From: Branchiostoma lanceolatum
Lineage: Eukaryota > Chordata > Leptocardii > Amphioxiformes > Branchiostomatidae
Direction of reading: 5' to 3'
Assembly (NCBI RefSeq): GCF_035083965.1
Contig: NC_089722.1
Span: 24,047,142 to 24,111,141, forward strand
Length of the DNA: 64,000 nt
The position numbers and the translations under genes are program-made. The notes under the pieces are model-generated. The model did no database searches. It saw only the letters and a program-made list of their open reading frames with translations, and had not been told where the DNA came from. Of this stretch, positions 23,301 through 36,400 are shown one piece after another (within the stretch, counting starts at the first letter, position 1; every line of letters begins with the position of its first letter).

Positions 23301-25014
23301 AAATGTAAATCATGAAAACAGCTTCCCCAGCAAGAAAATGCAAATCAGGAAAACAGCTTTCCATATGTGAACAATAAATCTTTATTCGATTTTACTGAAG
23401 ACTGAAAAAAAACACAACGCAAGCAGCAGACTCAATCAAACAAACTCCTGGAAATGAACTATTGAGCTGTATGTTTTGACCGTTTGAATAGTTTTTTTCT
23501 GCATTTTATGTATTGTTTTGTAATGTACTTTTTTCTCCTAGTCTGTATAAACTGACTGACAGTAGTACACGTAGTAGTACCTCCTCCAGGTTAGTAAACC
23601 TGTCGTGATCCACGTAGGAGAAGATGCGTTTGTTGGGGCGACCTCCCTTCTGTTCTAATGACGTCACCTCGTGGTTGTACTTCTCATCTAGGTATGTCAG
23701 GACATTGCTCTTGTTGCTGTACTCTGTCATTTCTCTCTGGAATTACAAACCATGAAAATGCTTGAAGCAGACAAGGACTAATCATGTACAAGAAGACTCA
23801 CTTACAAGGTATAGGATAGACATTTGCTATAGAATAAGACTTAATTTTTTTTTCTGGAGAAATTTGCGATAATGATATAGGTCTCCAGCTAAGTTGTATA
23901 TTTAAAGAAACGTAAACACACATAACATTACATGTGCAAGTGTTGCTTATAAGTTTTTGCCATTTGTTATACCTGCTATATCAATACAGATACAAAATGT
24001 ACATATAAAGCTAGTGATGTACACGGGACCGTTACATGAGTTCAGATGTACATGTTTTACACCTGGTAGGTTCATATATTACAATACCTGGCTGAACAGC
24101 TTCTGTTGCCACTGAAACGTAAACTCCTCTCTGTCATCTGGGCGTGGTCCTGTGACACAGAAAGGTATTCTCATTAATACCCAGGTAGATATCATACATT
24201 TCAAAAGAGTTGTCATTATAAGACGTTACAATACAACAGTGTGGTTCAAGCACCACTTACTGACCAGTCTATTAAACTGGTCCGGACCTTTTAGCCTAGT
24301 GGTAAGTGCACTGGGTTTGAGCACTGGCTAGCCTGGGTTCAATTCCTGGGAGCCAGGAGCTCTAGACTGACACTGCTCGCCCTGTGTGTTTCATCATCAA
24401 ATTTTACAGATACAAAAAAATGGCTGCATGAGATTTGCTCTGTGTGGATGATACCGACCCATGGAGGCTTTGCTGCCCATGTCTCCCATCTCCACATGAC
24501 TATGGCCCTCCTGCTGGACCACGTTGTGCTGGGGGATGATGGTGGCAGAGGTGATGCGATGGAGGGTCACTCTGGGAGAAACAACAAGGCAAATCACTAA
24601 TCAGTGATGGCAGACTTCACCCCTTGCACATATTGGGAAGGGTATTTTGAATGTGTACTTCCAGTACCATATAAATTTCACATGCATTTCCTTCGTTCAA
24701 TGTACCAGTGTCAACACCCAATGTCATACAGTGTATCACTATACAATATTCAGAATTCAATGTGAGAAATATGCTACACTATTCTCATCTGGGGGATAGA
24801 GTATCCGTAACCATGGACGCCATCCACTTGTACTATCCTGAAAGACAGTCCCCTATTTTACTTTAATGTGAGCTTTTAAACACATAAAATCGACATCATA
24901 ATGCACTTTGTATTCTGATGTTTTTGTCTAAGTGACTCACTTGATCCTGAAGTTGTTAATGGGGTCTCTGGAGCGGTAATACGCCGTGCTCTTGTCAGTC
25001 GACCAGTTGTCCAT
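17313..25014 (-). CDS. MKS1: Meckel syndrome type 1 protein, B9-domain ciliary transition-zone component
   Basis: Twenty exons: 25014-24941, 24571-24459, 24149-24088, 23736-23581, 23159-23071, 22651-22520, 22004-21962, 21838-21751, 21273-21228, 21087-21051, 20858-20802, 20659-20617, 20316-20260, 19597-19527, 19393-19330, 19087-18980, 18576-18360, 17946-17887, 17623-17586, 17386-17313. All junctions keep one open frame, giving 542 residues (human MKS1 has 559). Recognisable blocks include [15 protein letters not shown] at the N-terminus, [36 protein letters not shown] and [14 protein letters not shown]. The B9 domain runs from about residue 300 ([10 protein letters not shown]) through [14 protein letters not shown] to the FGFRTE segment. 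It ends in a basic helix ([16 protein letters not shown]). With B9D1 and B9D2 it forms the B9 module of the transition zone that gates ciliary membrane entry. Stop TAG is at 17313-17315. The start is the first ATG, opening a conserved N-terminus. Confidence 0.97.
19801..20140. repeat. minisatellite in an MKS1 intron carrying five RE1/NRSE-like motifs
   Basis: Irregular tandem units combine GTGTGGATGGTG blocks with TTCAGCACCAAGGACAG or its shortened form TTCAGGGACAG. Full-length copies sit at 19812-19828, 19884-19900 (two changes), 19962-19978 (one change), 20039-20055 and 20106-20122 (last base changed). Apparent open frames here are products of the repeat. The array lies between MKS1 exons 19597-19527 and 20316-20260. 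Confidence 0.85.
21460..21585. repeat. degenerate inverted repeat, old MITE remnant
   Basis: CTTTTGTGGGCGTGGCCTG, with GTCAGCTAATCAGAGAA further in, is matched in reverse complement by TTTTCTGATTGGCTGAC and GCCACGCCCTCAAAAG about 50-100 bp away. The arms have many mismatches and no clear duplication was found. It lies in an MKS1 intron. Confidence 0.5.
24279..24356 (+). mobile_element. tRNA-like SINE head in an MKS1 intron
   Basis: A box A-like TAGCCTAGTGGTAAGTG and a box B-like GGTTCAATTCC are at tRNA spacing on the plus strand. The acceptor-stem pairing is poor and non-tRNA sequence follows, so a SINE fragment is more likely than a functional tRNA. Confidence 0.5.
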
Positions 25015-25277
25015 TTTTCAAGTTTGGTGAAAAAATGTACCCATGATGCATCACGATTATTGATTATTCCAATACAGAATAGGTTTATTGTTTATTTATA
25101 AATAATGCACAAAAGATAATTTCAGTTACGTAGTTTCTCTTTTTTTATGTGAAATAGTATATATTCTGTTTCTTAGATATCATACGGTAATGTGCTTTAG
25201 ATATGTAAGAGTCAAGTACATGATCTGGTCTCATGTGTTTGACCGACGCCCCCTTCACCTAATGGTACTGGCCCAAG
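25015..25277. promoter_or_regulatory. shared intergenic region of divergent MKS1 and TPGS1
   Basis: The two start codons face away from each other with 263 bp between them, so both promoters must sit here or within the 5' UTRs. A forkhead-type site (TTGTTTATTT, about 25090) and an inverted CCAAT context (ATTCCAATAC, about 25067) are visible. I see no convincing RFX X-box. There is no obvious TATA box for either gene. The plus-side start context is CAAGATGGCGG. Confidence 0.6.
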
Positions 25278-28200
25278 ATGGCGGAGAAAAGGAAGCCTGC
25301 CTCGGCTGAAGAGAAGATGCCTGAGTCAAACCGCGATTTTCTCGGTATGTGGGACAGTTTAGTAGAGATGACACGTAGGATAGGACTCCTGGTATCACAC
25401 AGTTAGTGTTGCTGTGTCAAAATATCCAGTATGTTGTTTTAACAGTGCGTTGTTCCGAACAGAAGTTGGGGTTTTGTAGTTTGGGGAGGGGTGTAAACAT
25501 CGATCCAACCGGTTTGTTATGAATCAAGGAGGTGAAAAAGTCCCTTTTTAATCTCCTTGTTATGATTTAAGATAAAATAACGTTACACTGAAGAAATCAA
25601 ATAGTCTGTGCCAATCTTTGTACATATTTTATGGTACACGTGATTTTAGTTAAAGGTTTGGATGAATATCCGATATCAAAGAGTTCAATCAACCAGTTTT
25701 TTATTGATTTACTTTTTGCAGAAAAGTCAGCGGTTCGAGGCCTAATGAGAGGTGCTATATCCAAGCTGATAGAAAACCGACCAGAGGACCCAATAGCATT
25801 CCTGGCAGAGTAGTAAGTACCTTCACTCTCAGAAATGGTTGACTGTTCCCAATACGATATCTGTCTTAGGTGTATTTTGATTATTCAATTCACTCACTCA
25901 CTCACTCACTCACTCACTCACTCACTCACTCACTCACTCACTCACTCACTATCCGGTTTAACGTCTTCTTTTCCCCATCATATGTCATGATATTAAGGTA
26001 CTGAGATGATTGATAGTAATAACTAGTCACTACTTTTGCTTCACATTGTATATTGGTTTGTGATGTTAGTATGCATGATATTCAGAACTACTAGCCATAC
26101 ACGTGATTTGTTTATGCATTTTTCCTTGGTATCTTTAGCAATCAACAAATACATGTACCTTGTATAGTAGCCTCAAAGATATAAACAAAATGTAGTGTCC
26201 TTTCAAGATGAACCACAAGCCATTTCCATTGTGTTTTATGGTAAAAGGTTGGCATCATTTATACATTTGAGTGTTTTACCTTCTTTTCTTTTCATTTTAT
26301 TTTGATTCTATTTTCTCATCCCCCAGTTTTGACTCAGCAGACAACAAGCCAGGCAGTAACAAAGTGGCCAAGGCACACCAGGAGCTGCTACTCACCCACC
26401 ACAGTCGGCCCGCCTTTGAGTCCAACATGCTGCTGGCCTACCAGATACTCAGTGCACCCAAAAGTCAGTCATGTCTGAAACATAGCTTAGTACCACACAA
26501 AAACCTCACCATTCCACCTCTCATCTTATATATACATGTACATGTCTATCAAAATAACATCAATGCCATTCAAAGATCAGCAGTACATTTTGGTGTTAGA
26601 TCAAGCTTCAAATGTTTTTGTAGAATCAATCTTGAAACGAATTAGATCAGATGAATATAGAAATGTTGACTCTACTACTAAGATAAGAGTGGAGTCATTG
26701 ATTTTTGTGTCATTTCCATTCTCAGATGCAAAAGGCAAAGCTGGTCTGAAGGGGGATCTGTTTACAGAGCTGCTTACAAAGATACTCAGGTAGGTTTTCT
26801 CACCATTCATCTCTTCTTCATGACATGATGTTTGTTTGTTGATAGTTTGCTGCTCTTTCATGTGCAAGCACTAGGGGGCAGCTGTGCATGCCGATAGTAT
26901 ATCCTCAGAACCTTGATTGTAAGATACATGTATATTGTAGCCCTGTGTACAATTGACAATAAACAGAGTAACAACAAAGATTCATGAATACCTTTGATTG
27001 TAACAGATTTGATATCAATCTTGACAATATGTATAATTTCTTTAAGTTCGTCCATGGTTTGTTCTTACAGGGAGGTGCCCAGTGAGGTCTCAGATGTGCT
27101 GTTGAAGAAGCTTCTCTGCTACGAGAATGAGGTCATCCCATATGACATCTTCCACTCTGGGGTTATGACCTGCTTCATTTTTTTAGGTGTGCAAGAGTGT
27201 CAATGTTTGTGTGGATTTTATCAAGTAGAAATACACTTACTTCTGCTAATTACTTTACATTGGTGTAACTTTGCTGTGGTTTGATTTTACAGTAGAAGGG
27301 GATAGGAGATTTTTGCGATGTTTTAGATTCAAGGTTGATACAGTTCTGTAGTACAGTAGTCACACAAGGGAGACATATCGCAGTGTCATGCAGTCCGGGT
27401 GGAGAGGTGACACCATGAAGACCAAAAAAATGAAACCACAGCAAAAATGTCCAGATTTACAGTACCACAAAATTTTACCTGATAAATTTCTACAATCGAT
27501 ATGAAAGCTCATTCTACATATCGATCTTTAAACAATCTGAATGGTGTATTGCACTTGGTTTAACGTTTTTCTGTTTTTCCTTTCAGACTACTATGCCGAG
27601 GCCGAGGGGTTGTTTACTGTTCTGGACACTTCGGGCAAAAAGGAAGTTGACAAGGAGCTGTGTGATGTAGCATTAAACCAGCTGAGTGCTGCCATGACTG
27701 TCACTAAGGATGACCCTAAAAGGTATACATGAGAATATAATACACAATGTAGTTAACATAAGAAAGAGACAGTTATTTCTCAGCTTTATTTAAGACTATC
27801 CACTGTTGCCTTTATTTCATGCTGGTGTGATATACTATGGCAGTATGGTTACTTGATATTTCCATTTATTGAGACAGATCATTGTATTTAGCAATGGACT
27901 GTTTATAAGTCAGATGTTATCTCTGTTGCTTTTCAGTATTCTAGAGGGGGCTTCAAAACTACGACCTGATGCTCTGGCTATTGCCCTCGATAATGTGAGT
28001 GTTATCAGCTTATTGTTTAGAGATGTATGTGTCACATGTACTAACCTGCCTATCTCAATAAGAGTTGTGCATGATACAAATGCTGGGTCATATTTATCAA
28101 CAGCTGTAAGCGACTGGAATTGTAATCACTTGGGAGATAATCTTGACAGCTTCACTGCACAGGAAGTACACTATGAGATTATTCCAAACCTTTGCAAAAA

Positions 28201-28710
28201 TGGACTTTGTAATATATGTATAAAAATAGCTTTGAATTGTATGTGTACACACACTAGATCATGTTCCTACTTTTCAAAAAGTTCAAAGTCAAAACCTTTC
28301 AATGTTGTTTACTAACCCTTACATTTTTGTTTTTTTTAGGCTTTTGACAGTGTGGTTTATGATGAAACCATGGCAAAGGATGAGTTTGTCATGACTGCTG
28401 TAGTGATGTTCATTGCCAAGGTAGTATCTCTGCTTGTCTATAGTTTAGTTAAGTTGCTTCCCAGACTGTTTTTGCTTCTCTGCTATTCTTTGTACCAGAA
28501 TGTAAAGTGAGCTATGTAGTTGAAATGCTGGTGGTTAAACACATTTAGCCAAGGTGTCGGAGATAATTTATAGAGAGAGCTTACTTGAATACCCCTGCTT
28601 GAATACATACTGAAAATGAAGTACATGTACATGTCATTTAATGATTCATTTTGCTGGAGACTCTGTCATTTACAATTCTTTTTATTTCACAGGTGAAGCC
28701 AATGAGATAG
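25278..28710 (+). CDS. TPGS1: tubulin polyglutamylase complex subunit 1
   Basis: Nine exons: 25278-25344, 25722-25812, 26327-26463, 26726-26789, 27071-27186, 27587-27722, 27937-27994, 28340-28420, 28693-28710. The joined frame is open for 255 residues (human TPGS1 about 290). Conserved family segments include LMRGAISKLIENRPEDPIAF, AKAHQELLLTHHSRPAF, the VIPYDIFHSGVMTCF segment and EGASKLRPDALAIALD. TPGS1 is a non-catalytic subunit of the complex that adds glutamate chains to tubulin tails with TTLL1, acting on axonemes, centrioles and neuronal microtubules. The last exon codes only VKPMR and a TAG. ATTAAA at 29367-29372 is a plausible polyadenylation signal. It is transcribed divergently from MKS1. 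Confidence 0.94.
25890..25950. repeat. (CACT)n microsatellite
   Basis: About fifteen CACT units in TPGS1 intron 2 are followed by ATCCGGTTTAACGTC. The GACGTTAA core, read in reverse, also occurs in the body of the SINE at 12.5 kb. The microsatellite may therefore be the tail of a degraded SINE. Confidence 0.85.
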
Positions 28711-30420
28711 TTTGATTTGACACATCATTGCATCGGGGATCATTGGCTGCCTGTGTCTGCAAAACTAGAATGGGTGTTGTTATGCTGAATCACCTCTAGA
28801 TTGTTCAAGACAGCCATTATGATGTCTGCATGCCATACTTCTATAATGTGTAACAAATCTACCTTACCTTTAAGAACCCAAATCTCTTAAGTTCACAGCA
28901 GGCACCATCTCTTAAGATTTGAGACGGCACCATGTTATTATGAAATAGAAAATGTAACAGTTAACATTTAAGGCGTCTACAGGTCCATCTGCAAAAGAAT
29001 CATACTTTGATTTTATAAATCAAAGGGACTATGTACTCTAGTCTAGTACCCCCTGTAAACTTTTCCCTGCTTTAGGCAACAGTTTTGTTTCTTACCGACT
29101 CAACAGTAGTAGAAGTCATACTTGCACAATGGTAAATCTATTACCTACATATGTGAATGTATTGTTTCTGCAGTGCAGTTTGTTTGTTTTATGGTCAATG
29201 TCATATAGTGTACATTTGGTGCAGTCATACATATCAGATAAAATAGATACAACGATTGATTAAATTATAATTTTGAATTTAAAATTGTAAATTATATGTT
29301 GGTTGTGAGAAGTTGTTGCTGGAATGTTAGTTTGTACATTTTGCTGTGTCATGACTCATGAGGTCTATTAAACACTATTTTTGTATGAATATGACAGAGC
29401 AAGGAGTTTGAGTTTATGATTATTTCTTTGTGACAAAAGATTGTACAGTATAGGATTTATCAATGCATTAATATGGCATGCGACTAATCTCCAAGCAGAT
29501 TTCTATGGGGCCAAATCGTATCAAGCCGGCCAGAATCTACAGCCGCCCCCAGGACAATCAAAAGACAATGGGAAAACAACTACACATTTCATTATCATAC
29601 TACATTTGTTCACTGTATTTTAACCCAGACCCATGCATTTTAAAAATCAATGAAGACTGAATGCTTTCATATGTTCAAGAATCACTATATATAATACACT
29701 TAATCACTTTGGTCAAGTTCCAGGCAAAGTTTCAAACTTGAAACTTGAAAGCATCCTCCACGTCACCTTATCCTCCAAGTGACATATATTTTGCTAGTCA
29801 CTGTAGCAATGTAGTTGGGCCACACTTGACTTAGTTTTATCAAGGACATTAATATATATGATAGGTCTATAATGTCCTTGGTTTTATGATGAATGACTGG
29901 ACCACCCAAAACTGATGGGAGCATGGAAAAAAAATAGATGGGATATAAAGAGAGACAACATTTTTATTTGTAAGTAACTATGAAGGTTGAAAATAATAAT
30001 TGAAAACGTATTAAACTGTTGTATACATGCATGCAAGGAGGTTTTATCAGATGAAACCTTGATGCATGCTTCCAAGGAGGTAAGCATTTTACATTATCTT
30101 CTTAAAGAATTATGATGATGAAAGAAGAAATAGAGGGCCTTATTTTTTCTTTGCCCATATTTTGTTCGCATTTTTCATCAGTTTTGGGGTGTCCAGAAAA
30201 AAGTGTGGCCTTCAAGTAATAACAGTGATGTCCCCACGAAGATAGTGGACGAGTCCATTCGCAGTGCCTGGTGGGTAGAATTGGGCCAGTGTTCTTGAGT
30301 GCGCATGCGCAGATAGTGGTGTAGGAGTCCGAGCAGCTGAAGTGTTGGGAGAAGAGAGTTTCTCAGTGTCTTTGCAGTTTTCTTTTGTATTTTGACGTCT
30401 CTACGCTATAGTTTCCGTCC
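28711..30420. other. TPGS1 3' UTR and spacer before UBE2G1
   Basis: No coding exon is recognised. The first roughly 660 bp are the probable TPGS1 3' UTR, up to ATTAAA at 29367. The final roughly 200 bp are GC-richer and lead into the UBE2G1 start, with no clear TATA box. A small hairpin (CAAGGACATT ... AATGTCCTTG) lies near 29840-29880. Confidence 0.5.
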
Positions 30421-33400
30421 ATGTCAGAGGCACAGGCCGCTCTTTTGCTTAGGAAACAGCTTGGAGGTACTTATAACAGCGATGTTCTATCCGTTCTCGA
30501 AAAAAACTTTGGCAAAAGTGAGCTCGACGTTGCGTGTGTGTAAGCATATCCGGGTGGGAATTCCACTTCTTGTGTTGACGTCTGACCGAAATCAGCCAAA
30601 TTTTCTCAGATTTCAGCAAAATCTTCAACATTGTTAGCTAGAATATGAACTGGTACATTGATGTGTGTGAAATTTGACCAAGAATCGGGGTGGAGGAGGG
30701 GTATGGGGATGGGAAAAGTGAGTGGAATGTTTTCAGGGACAATGCGTGGTGTGGTGCACTTGCCGATGACAAATGTCTGTGTTTCCTGTCCCCTTCCCAC
30801 AGACCTGAGCAAAAGTCCGGTCGAGGGGTTCTCCGCCGGGCTCATAGACGACTGCGATGTTTTCAAGTGGGAAGTCCTTATTATAGGGCCGGCAGACACG
30901 TTCTTGTGAGTGCAGATTTTATCTTACTTGTGTGTGTGTGTGAATGTGGCAGGCTACTGCGCAATGTTTTTATTTGGAAGTGCCTGAGACTGGTGGCCTG
31001 CTGCCCAGTTGATATACATTTGTGCCCATTTTTGGCACGTAACACCACAAAAACACGACCTATGCACTATTATGCAAAATTAACCACCGTTAGGATACGA
31101 TGATATGTAGATTTTAGGCATAAAAATGGCCACATATTCCATAGGTGGTATATACACCTTTGTTATACCTGAATACAGGTGACTCAGGTGCGCTACCAAT
31201 TATGTAGGTGTGGTGCAAATGTTGGGTGGTTGAATTACTTGTTGTTTATATAGCTTTGTTCATACCCGTTAATTTTGAATTGTTCCATCACAATAAAATA
31301 AAACTGTACAGTAAACAGCATTATTGCATAATTAATTAATTTCTGCCAGCTGATATTTAAGGTGTAATCACACTGTATTATTTAGTTAATATTGCTATAA
31401 TAGACATATTATCTACACCCTATTATGTACAGTAAGTTATAACTTATACGTTAACAATAATACATGTGCTATTTTTTAACACCCTCTGTTTATATATATG
31501 AGTACTGATAAACTTTGACTTTGATAGAATGTTTGTTGTTAGTTATGAATTATGCAATGGTTTCTGTAGAGAACAACTGAAACTGTTTTCTTTTGCCTTT
31601 GTCAATCTGCAAGACTTAAATGCCAGAATTCATTCATGAGAGAGTTAATAATTTTTCATAGTGGTTGCATTTCTCTTTTTTTGCTGTGCATTTTGAAATA
31701 AATGTTCTCTGAATTCATAGCTTATCATTGGAATATTTCTATATTAGCATTCTGAAAAAAATCATGTTAACAGTGGTCTTTGTTATTGAGTGCTTAGAAT
31801 GGGTCTATGCATGCAAGGATTTTTTTCTTCATTTTGACCAATGAAGATCAGAAGCAAGCCTCTGGCAAAACATTGTGTTAGACTTTGATGCCACCAGAAG
31901 TTGTGTCTCACCAGGAGACACATACATGCACATGAAGGGGTACAGGCACTGCATATAGATCATAGGGCACAGTCCTGTCCTTTGGGCCCCGTTATGAATT
32001 TCCCCTGGGAAAATACCATGATGCAAGTAATTATGATCAGTCTCATGATGGATGACTTCATTATCCAAGTCTGGTAACCTTGGTCCGTTCATTGCCAGAC
32101 AAAGTATAATTGTGAAAGAACACCTGTTTTTTTGTGTTTTTTCTGTGCTTTTTGTATCATACCACAAGAGAAGAAATTGTCATGCTGATTGCAGAAGTAT
32201 TAAGCCATTTAATGTCAGTTATATATTTACTGTGTGGAAAAGTGATTTGGCCATGTTCACAATGTATCTTCACAGTGCTTGCTGGTATTTTGCCAGAAAC
32301 GCATTAACTAGTCAATACTGGTAACATAAAGCTATGAATCATACCTTATACATGTAGGTAAGATCAAGAATCTACTCAGCATGCACCTTGAAGTAAATGT
32401 GTTATGATTGCTGAAAGCTACTTATAGATATGTTTAGTACTGCTGTGATCGTTTCCTGGTAATTGTGTGTCGTAAATGTTGTGATGTCCTCAAATGAACT
32501 TGACTGCAAGCATGACAAGTTTGCTGTCATGTACTGGAGACGAGCGATATATTACTATGGTAAAATGTCTGCCATTAATTGCACGGGTGTCAGACAAGCT
32601 GGCTTTGTGTCAAGTTCATTATAAAAGGAATAGTCAATTTGGATTTGTTTTTTATCATCAAAGTTTGCTGCCCATAGAAATTGAGCCTGTTTGCTAGCTA
32701 ACTTGTGCTATCGTATAGGTTACAGCATTTGATATTGTCACCACTATATTTCAAAATGTATATGTAGATATTGAACTCCCGACCTGTTGTCCTGACTACT
32801 GGACTACATATGCTACTCTTCTGTGCCTTCACATTGCGTACTGGTTAGGACTATAATTGTTTAAGTACGTAGTTTTGCTGCAAGTATACTTAATGTATGA
32901 TCAGTCCTCAGAGAATTGTAGGGATTGTATGAAGAGGAATTTTTTTATTGCCGGTAGCTTCAGTCATCAATGCTATGGTCATTGATGATAAGGGCCCTTG
33001 ATCATGACCTATTGGTTAAGTATATTCAACCTTAGCCCATGTCTCTGTAGTATAACCTCTAAGTTCACCTTGGTGGGTTTGCAAAGTACTTGTAATTCCA
33101 GGAAACAGCATGATGCATATGTAGTTTTAGAAGGCTTCTTGGAAGAAAGAAGGTAGTGGAAAAGTAGACCTTGATTATGATAAATGAACCACAAAAGAAC
33201 TGAAGCTATCAGAATCCACTCAACTTAAAACAGCACCTTGTGTACAGGAATAGCATGTGAAATCTTTGTAATGTCAATTACTGTCACTGATGAACTTTCA
33301 GTCAAACATAAGCTTGGAAGATTTGAGTTTAGAAAAGGCTAATTCAAATTTCTAGTGTTTGAACCAAAGAGATTTACCCACAAAGGAGCAAAAAAAATCC

Positions 33401-36400
33401 ATACTATTGTCAGCCATATAAATAGTATGACAACATTCATATCGATTTAGTGCAAGTGCAATGTTGTTGTTTTCCTCAACATAGACCAGTTACTGTAGCA
33501 TATTATTTGTTTGAAATAAGTCAAGGACCTGTGAGTATTACTAGTATACACATTAATGTTACCAGATATTGTCACAATGCACCCGTCTTTGAAATATAGA
33601 ACAATGTGCATGTATAGTATACTAAAACCTACAAAATTATATACATTTTGTACATGTAATTTTGATTCTCATAGATGTCATGTCTACATATTTTCTCGTA
33701 TAGTGTATGGTGTGGATTGATTACTTGACATGATTTACAAATCAGGGCTACAGTAAGATGTTAACTCACTTCCAAGATATAAACCAATTAAGATGCCATT
33801 TAACAACAGATAGAATGGGTGGGGTAGTCATTCTGATAGTGACAGTTAATTTGTATGATTTATATATTCCTGAAACTAATGATTAATCATAATGGTGAAT
33901 TTGAACTGCATTTTACCCTTGTGATAATGGTGTCTGATCATATTGTTCTCAAAATGATGTTCAACCCAGAGACAAAAATGCTATAAGATATGAGAATTCT
34001 AGCTTTACATTTACATTTCTGCTTAACCTTTAACACAGTGAAGTAGCCATTTGTCACCTCGTTTTCTATTGGTAACAGAGTTAGGCAGCAGGGAAATGGT
34101 TAAAAATACCTCTTTGGTGCCAAAAGGCATCCACAGTTGGAAGAAAGCTATTGGCATGGGAAAACCAGTAAATGCAGTTATTTCTTTCACATAGAAAACA
34201 TTTATTTCTTTAATTTTTGCATATTGGTACATGTACATATTAGATCTATATCAGAATCATTTCAATTTCCATTCAAGCAAACGTGTGTCTTCATGCAAAT
34301 GCGACAAGAAAGAAATATATCAAAACAATACGGCAGAGACCTCAGAAGACCTCTACTTGCCAGGAAAAATATCAGCGGGGCCAAAAGACCACACCACTGG
34401 GTACATTATACACTGTGGCTTTTATCCTACTGTTCTATCTTAGATCAACCAAGATAACAGGCATCAGAATTATCCCAGATGACATGTCAATCTGAAGTGA
34501 TGGCATGGGCTGTTAATATTAATATTGATATCAGTATGGCAACATCTAGAGCACTGTGAATTGTAAGTGAACACTGACAACAGCTCTGTGTCAATGTGGG
34601 GATCAATACAATATCATGCTGCTTTCATGCCTGTGTGCCTGTAGCAAGGCACGTAGAACAGGCTTTGCCATGATCATTCGTGGTTACTGTTGTGTACCAC
34701 TGAAAATGCTGACATCATCAATTATTATTATTATTATACCGTACTCTTAAATGACTGACAATACTCCATGCATGATGCATGTATGTATTGAAAATAAGAT
34801 ATTAGTAAACTTGGATAAAGTCTCAGATTTATAGGCCAATTTTGGTACTGGTGACAAAATTTGGTATTTTAAGCTTTAATCATTGGAGGCAATCCAGGCT
34901 ATGCCATCATAAGCATAAAGCTTATGACTATGGAAGTTGATATTACTTATGTTATGATGAACACTTAAAATGATGGAGGCCTTGCATGAAAGCAATTCTT
35001 TTTTTCTGTCAAGTTTGGAAAAAATTTGGAATCAAGATTATAATATGCATCAAATTTCCTGCTAAATCTGCAATTCCTTTGCTATGCCCTCCCTATTTCA
35101 TTGATGATTTATTGGTATAGCCCCAGTGTGAATGGAGTGTCCTTGATCATAATTATGGTGGGACTCTTGGGGAGGGGGATGTGTTTGTGGCCCAGGGCCA
35201 GTACACTAGGTCTCAGATACGTTTGTACTTACTTGGAATAGATGGAAAATGCATGTTCCTTGGAAGTAACACACTGTTCTCTATTTACAGCACCAACTTA
35301 GGCTTGACAAAAGTGAATAAACTGGAGTAACCGTTTGTTTTGAATCATTTTCTTGTGCTTGGTTTGGCGGCGTTTCCTTTGTTTACCAGTGCATGTCCTT
35401 GGATAGATTGGATGGAAGCCATCCTACCATATTATTATGTCAGCGATGGTATATTTCTGTTATTCATAGAAGCTGAGCCTATAAAGAAAAGTTCAAAAGA
35501 GGAAAAAAAACACTTGTTTTTCTTGATATTGATAATCCAGAATGTTGATTAAAGGTTTTTTTTAAAAATAGCGTCCTCCATTTTTGTCCCAGTAGGTTGT
35601 ATATTACATCACAGCTGGTCCCAGCTGATACAACAATATCTGGTTCATATATCATTTATCATACCCCTCAGGCCTTTTGGCCTGTTGAAAGGACTGTAAC
35701 ATGAATGGGAGCTGTGAAAAGTGTTTCTCTATGATAATAAATATAGAGTTGCTGTGTGATAATCAATCTAAGAGTTGATTCTTTAGTTTTTATCTGTTGA
35801 CTAGGTGTAATCTCTTCCCAATACATTGTATATTGATAATATTGATATTGATAATCAATTGGTACTGAAAAACTATCTCAGCAGTGAATAAGGCTTTACT
35901 CTATATGATTACCAGGTATAAAGTATCCAATTATCCAAGGTTGTGTTCAAATTGGATATAAAGTTTTGATATAGGTAATGCTTATATTTCTTTCCCTTTT
36001 GTGGACAAGATTTGCAAATGTATCATGTTTGGGTTCTTTCGATTCTAAAATATGTTGAAATTCATCACGAGTCGGACCAAAAGATTGCATTATACATACA
36101 ATTTTTTATGTACAATTTATGTGTACATGTAATATGGAATGGTCTAGTCTAGTATGATTTTCCTAAGTCTGTTGTTTGACTCCAGTTGATTTGGTAGACT
36201 CCGAGTGTCAAGTCCTAGTTGTACCAATCAGTATTTCCATTTAGCCGACATGTAGCAATCATGTTTAACCACCAGGACAGGGACCTCATTACTCACTGTG
36301 GTCACTAAGGAGCATGGATATGGAATAACTGGACTGTCATGATGAAACTTAGTCACTGGTTAGGTTGGGTACAGGTGAAGTTTTGTAGTGTTTCTGCATA

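Noticed and set aside
25015-25277. An RFX X-box between MKS1 and TPGS1
   Set aside because: Only a weak GTTACGTAGTTTC-like match is visible, too far from the two-half-site consensus to call.
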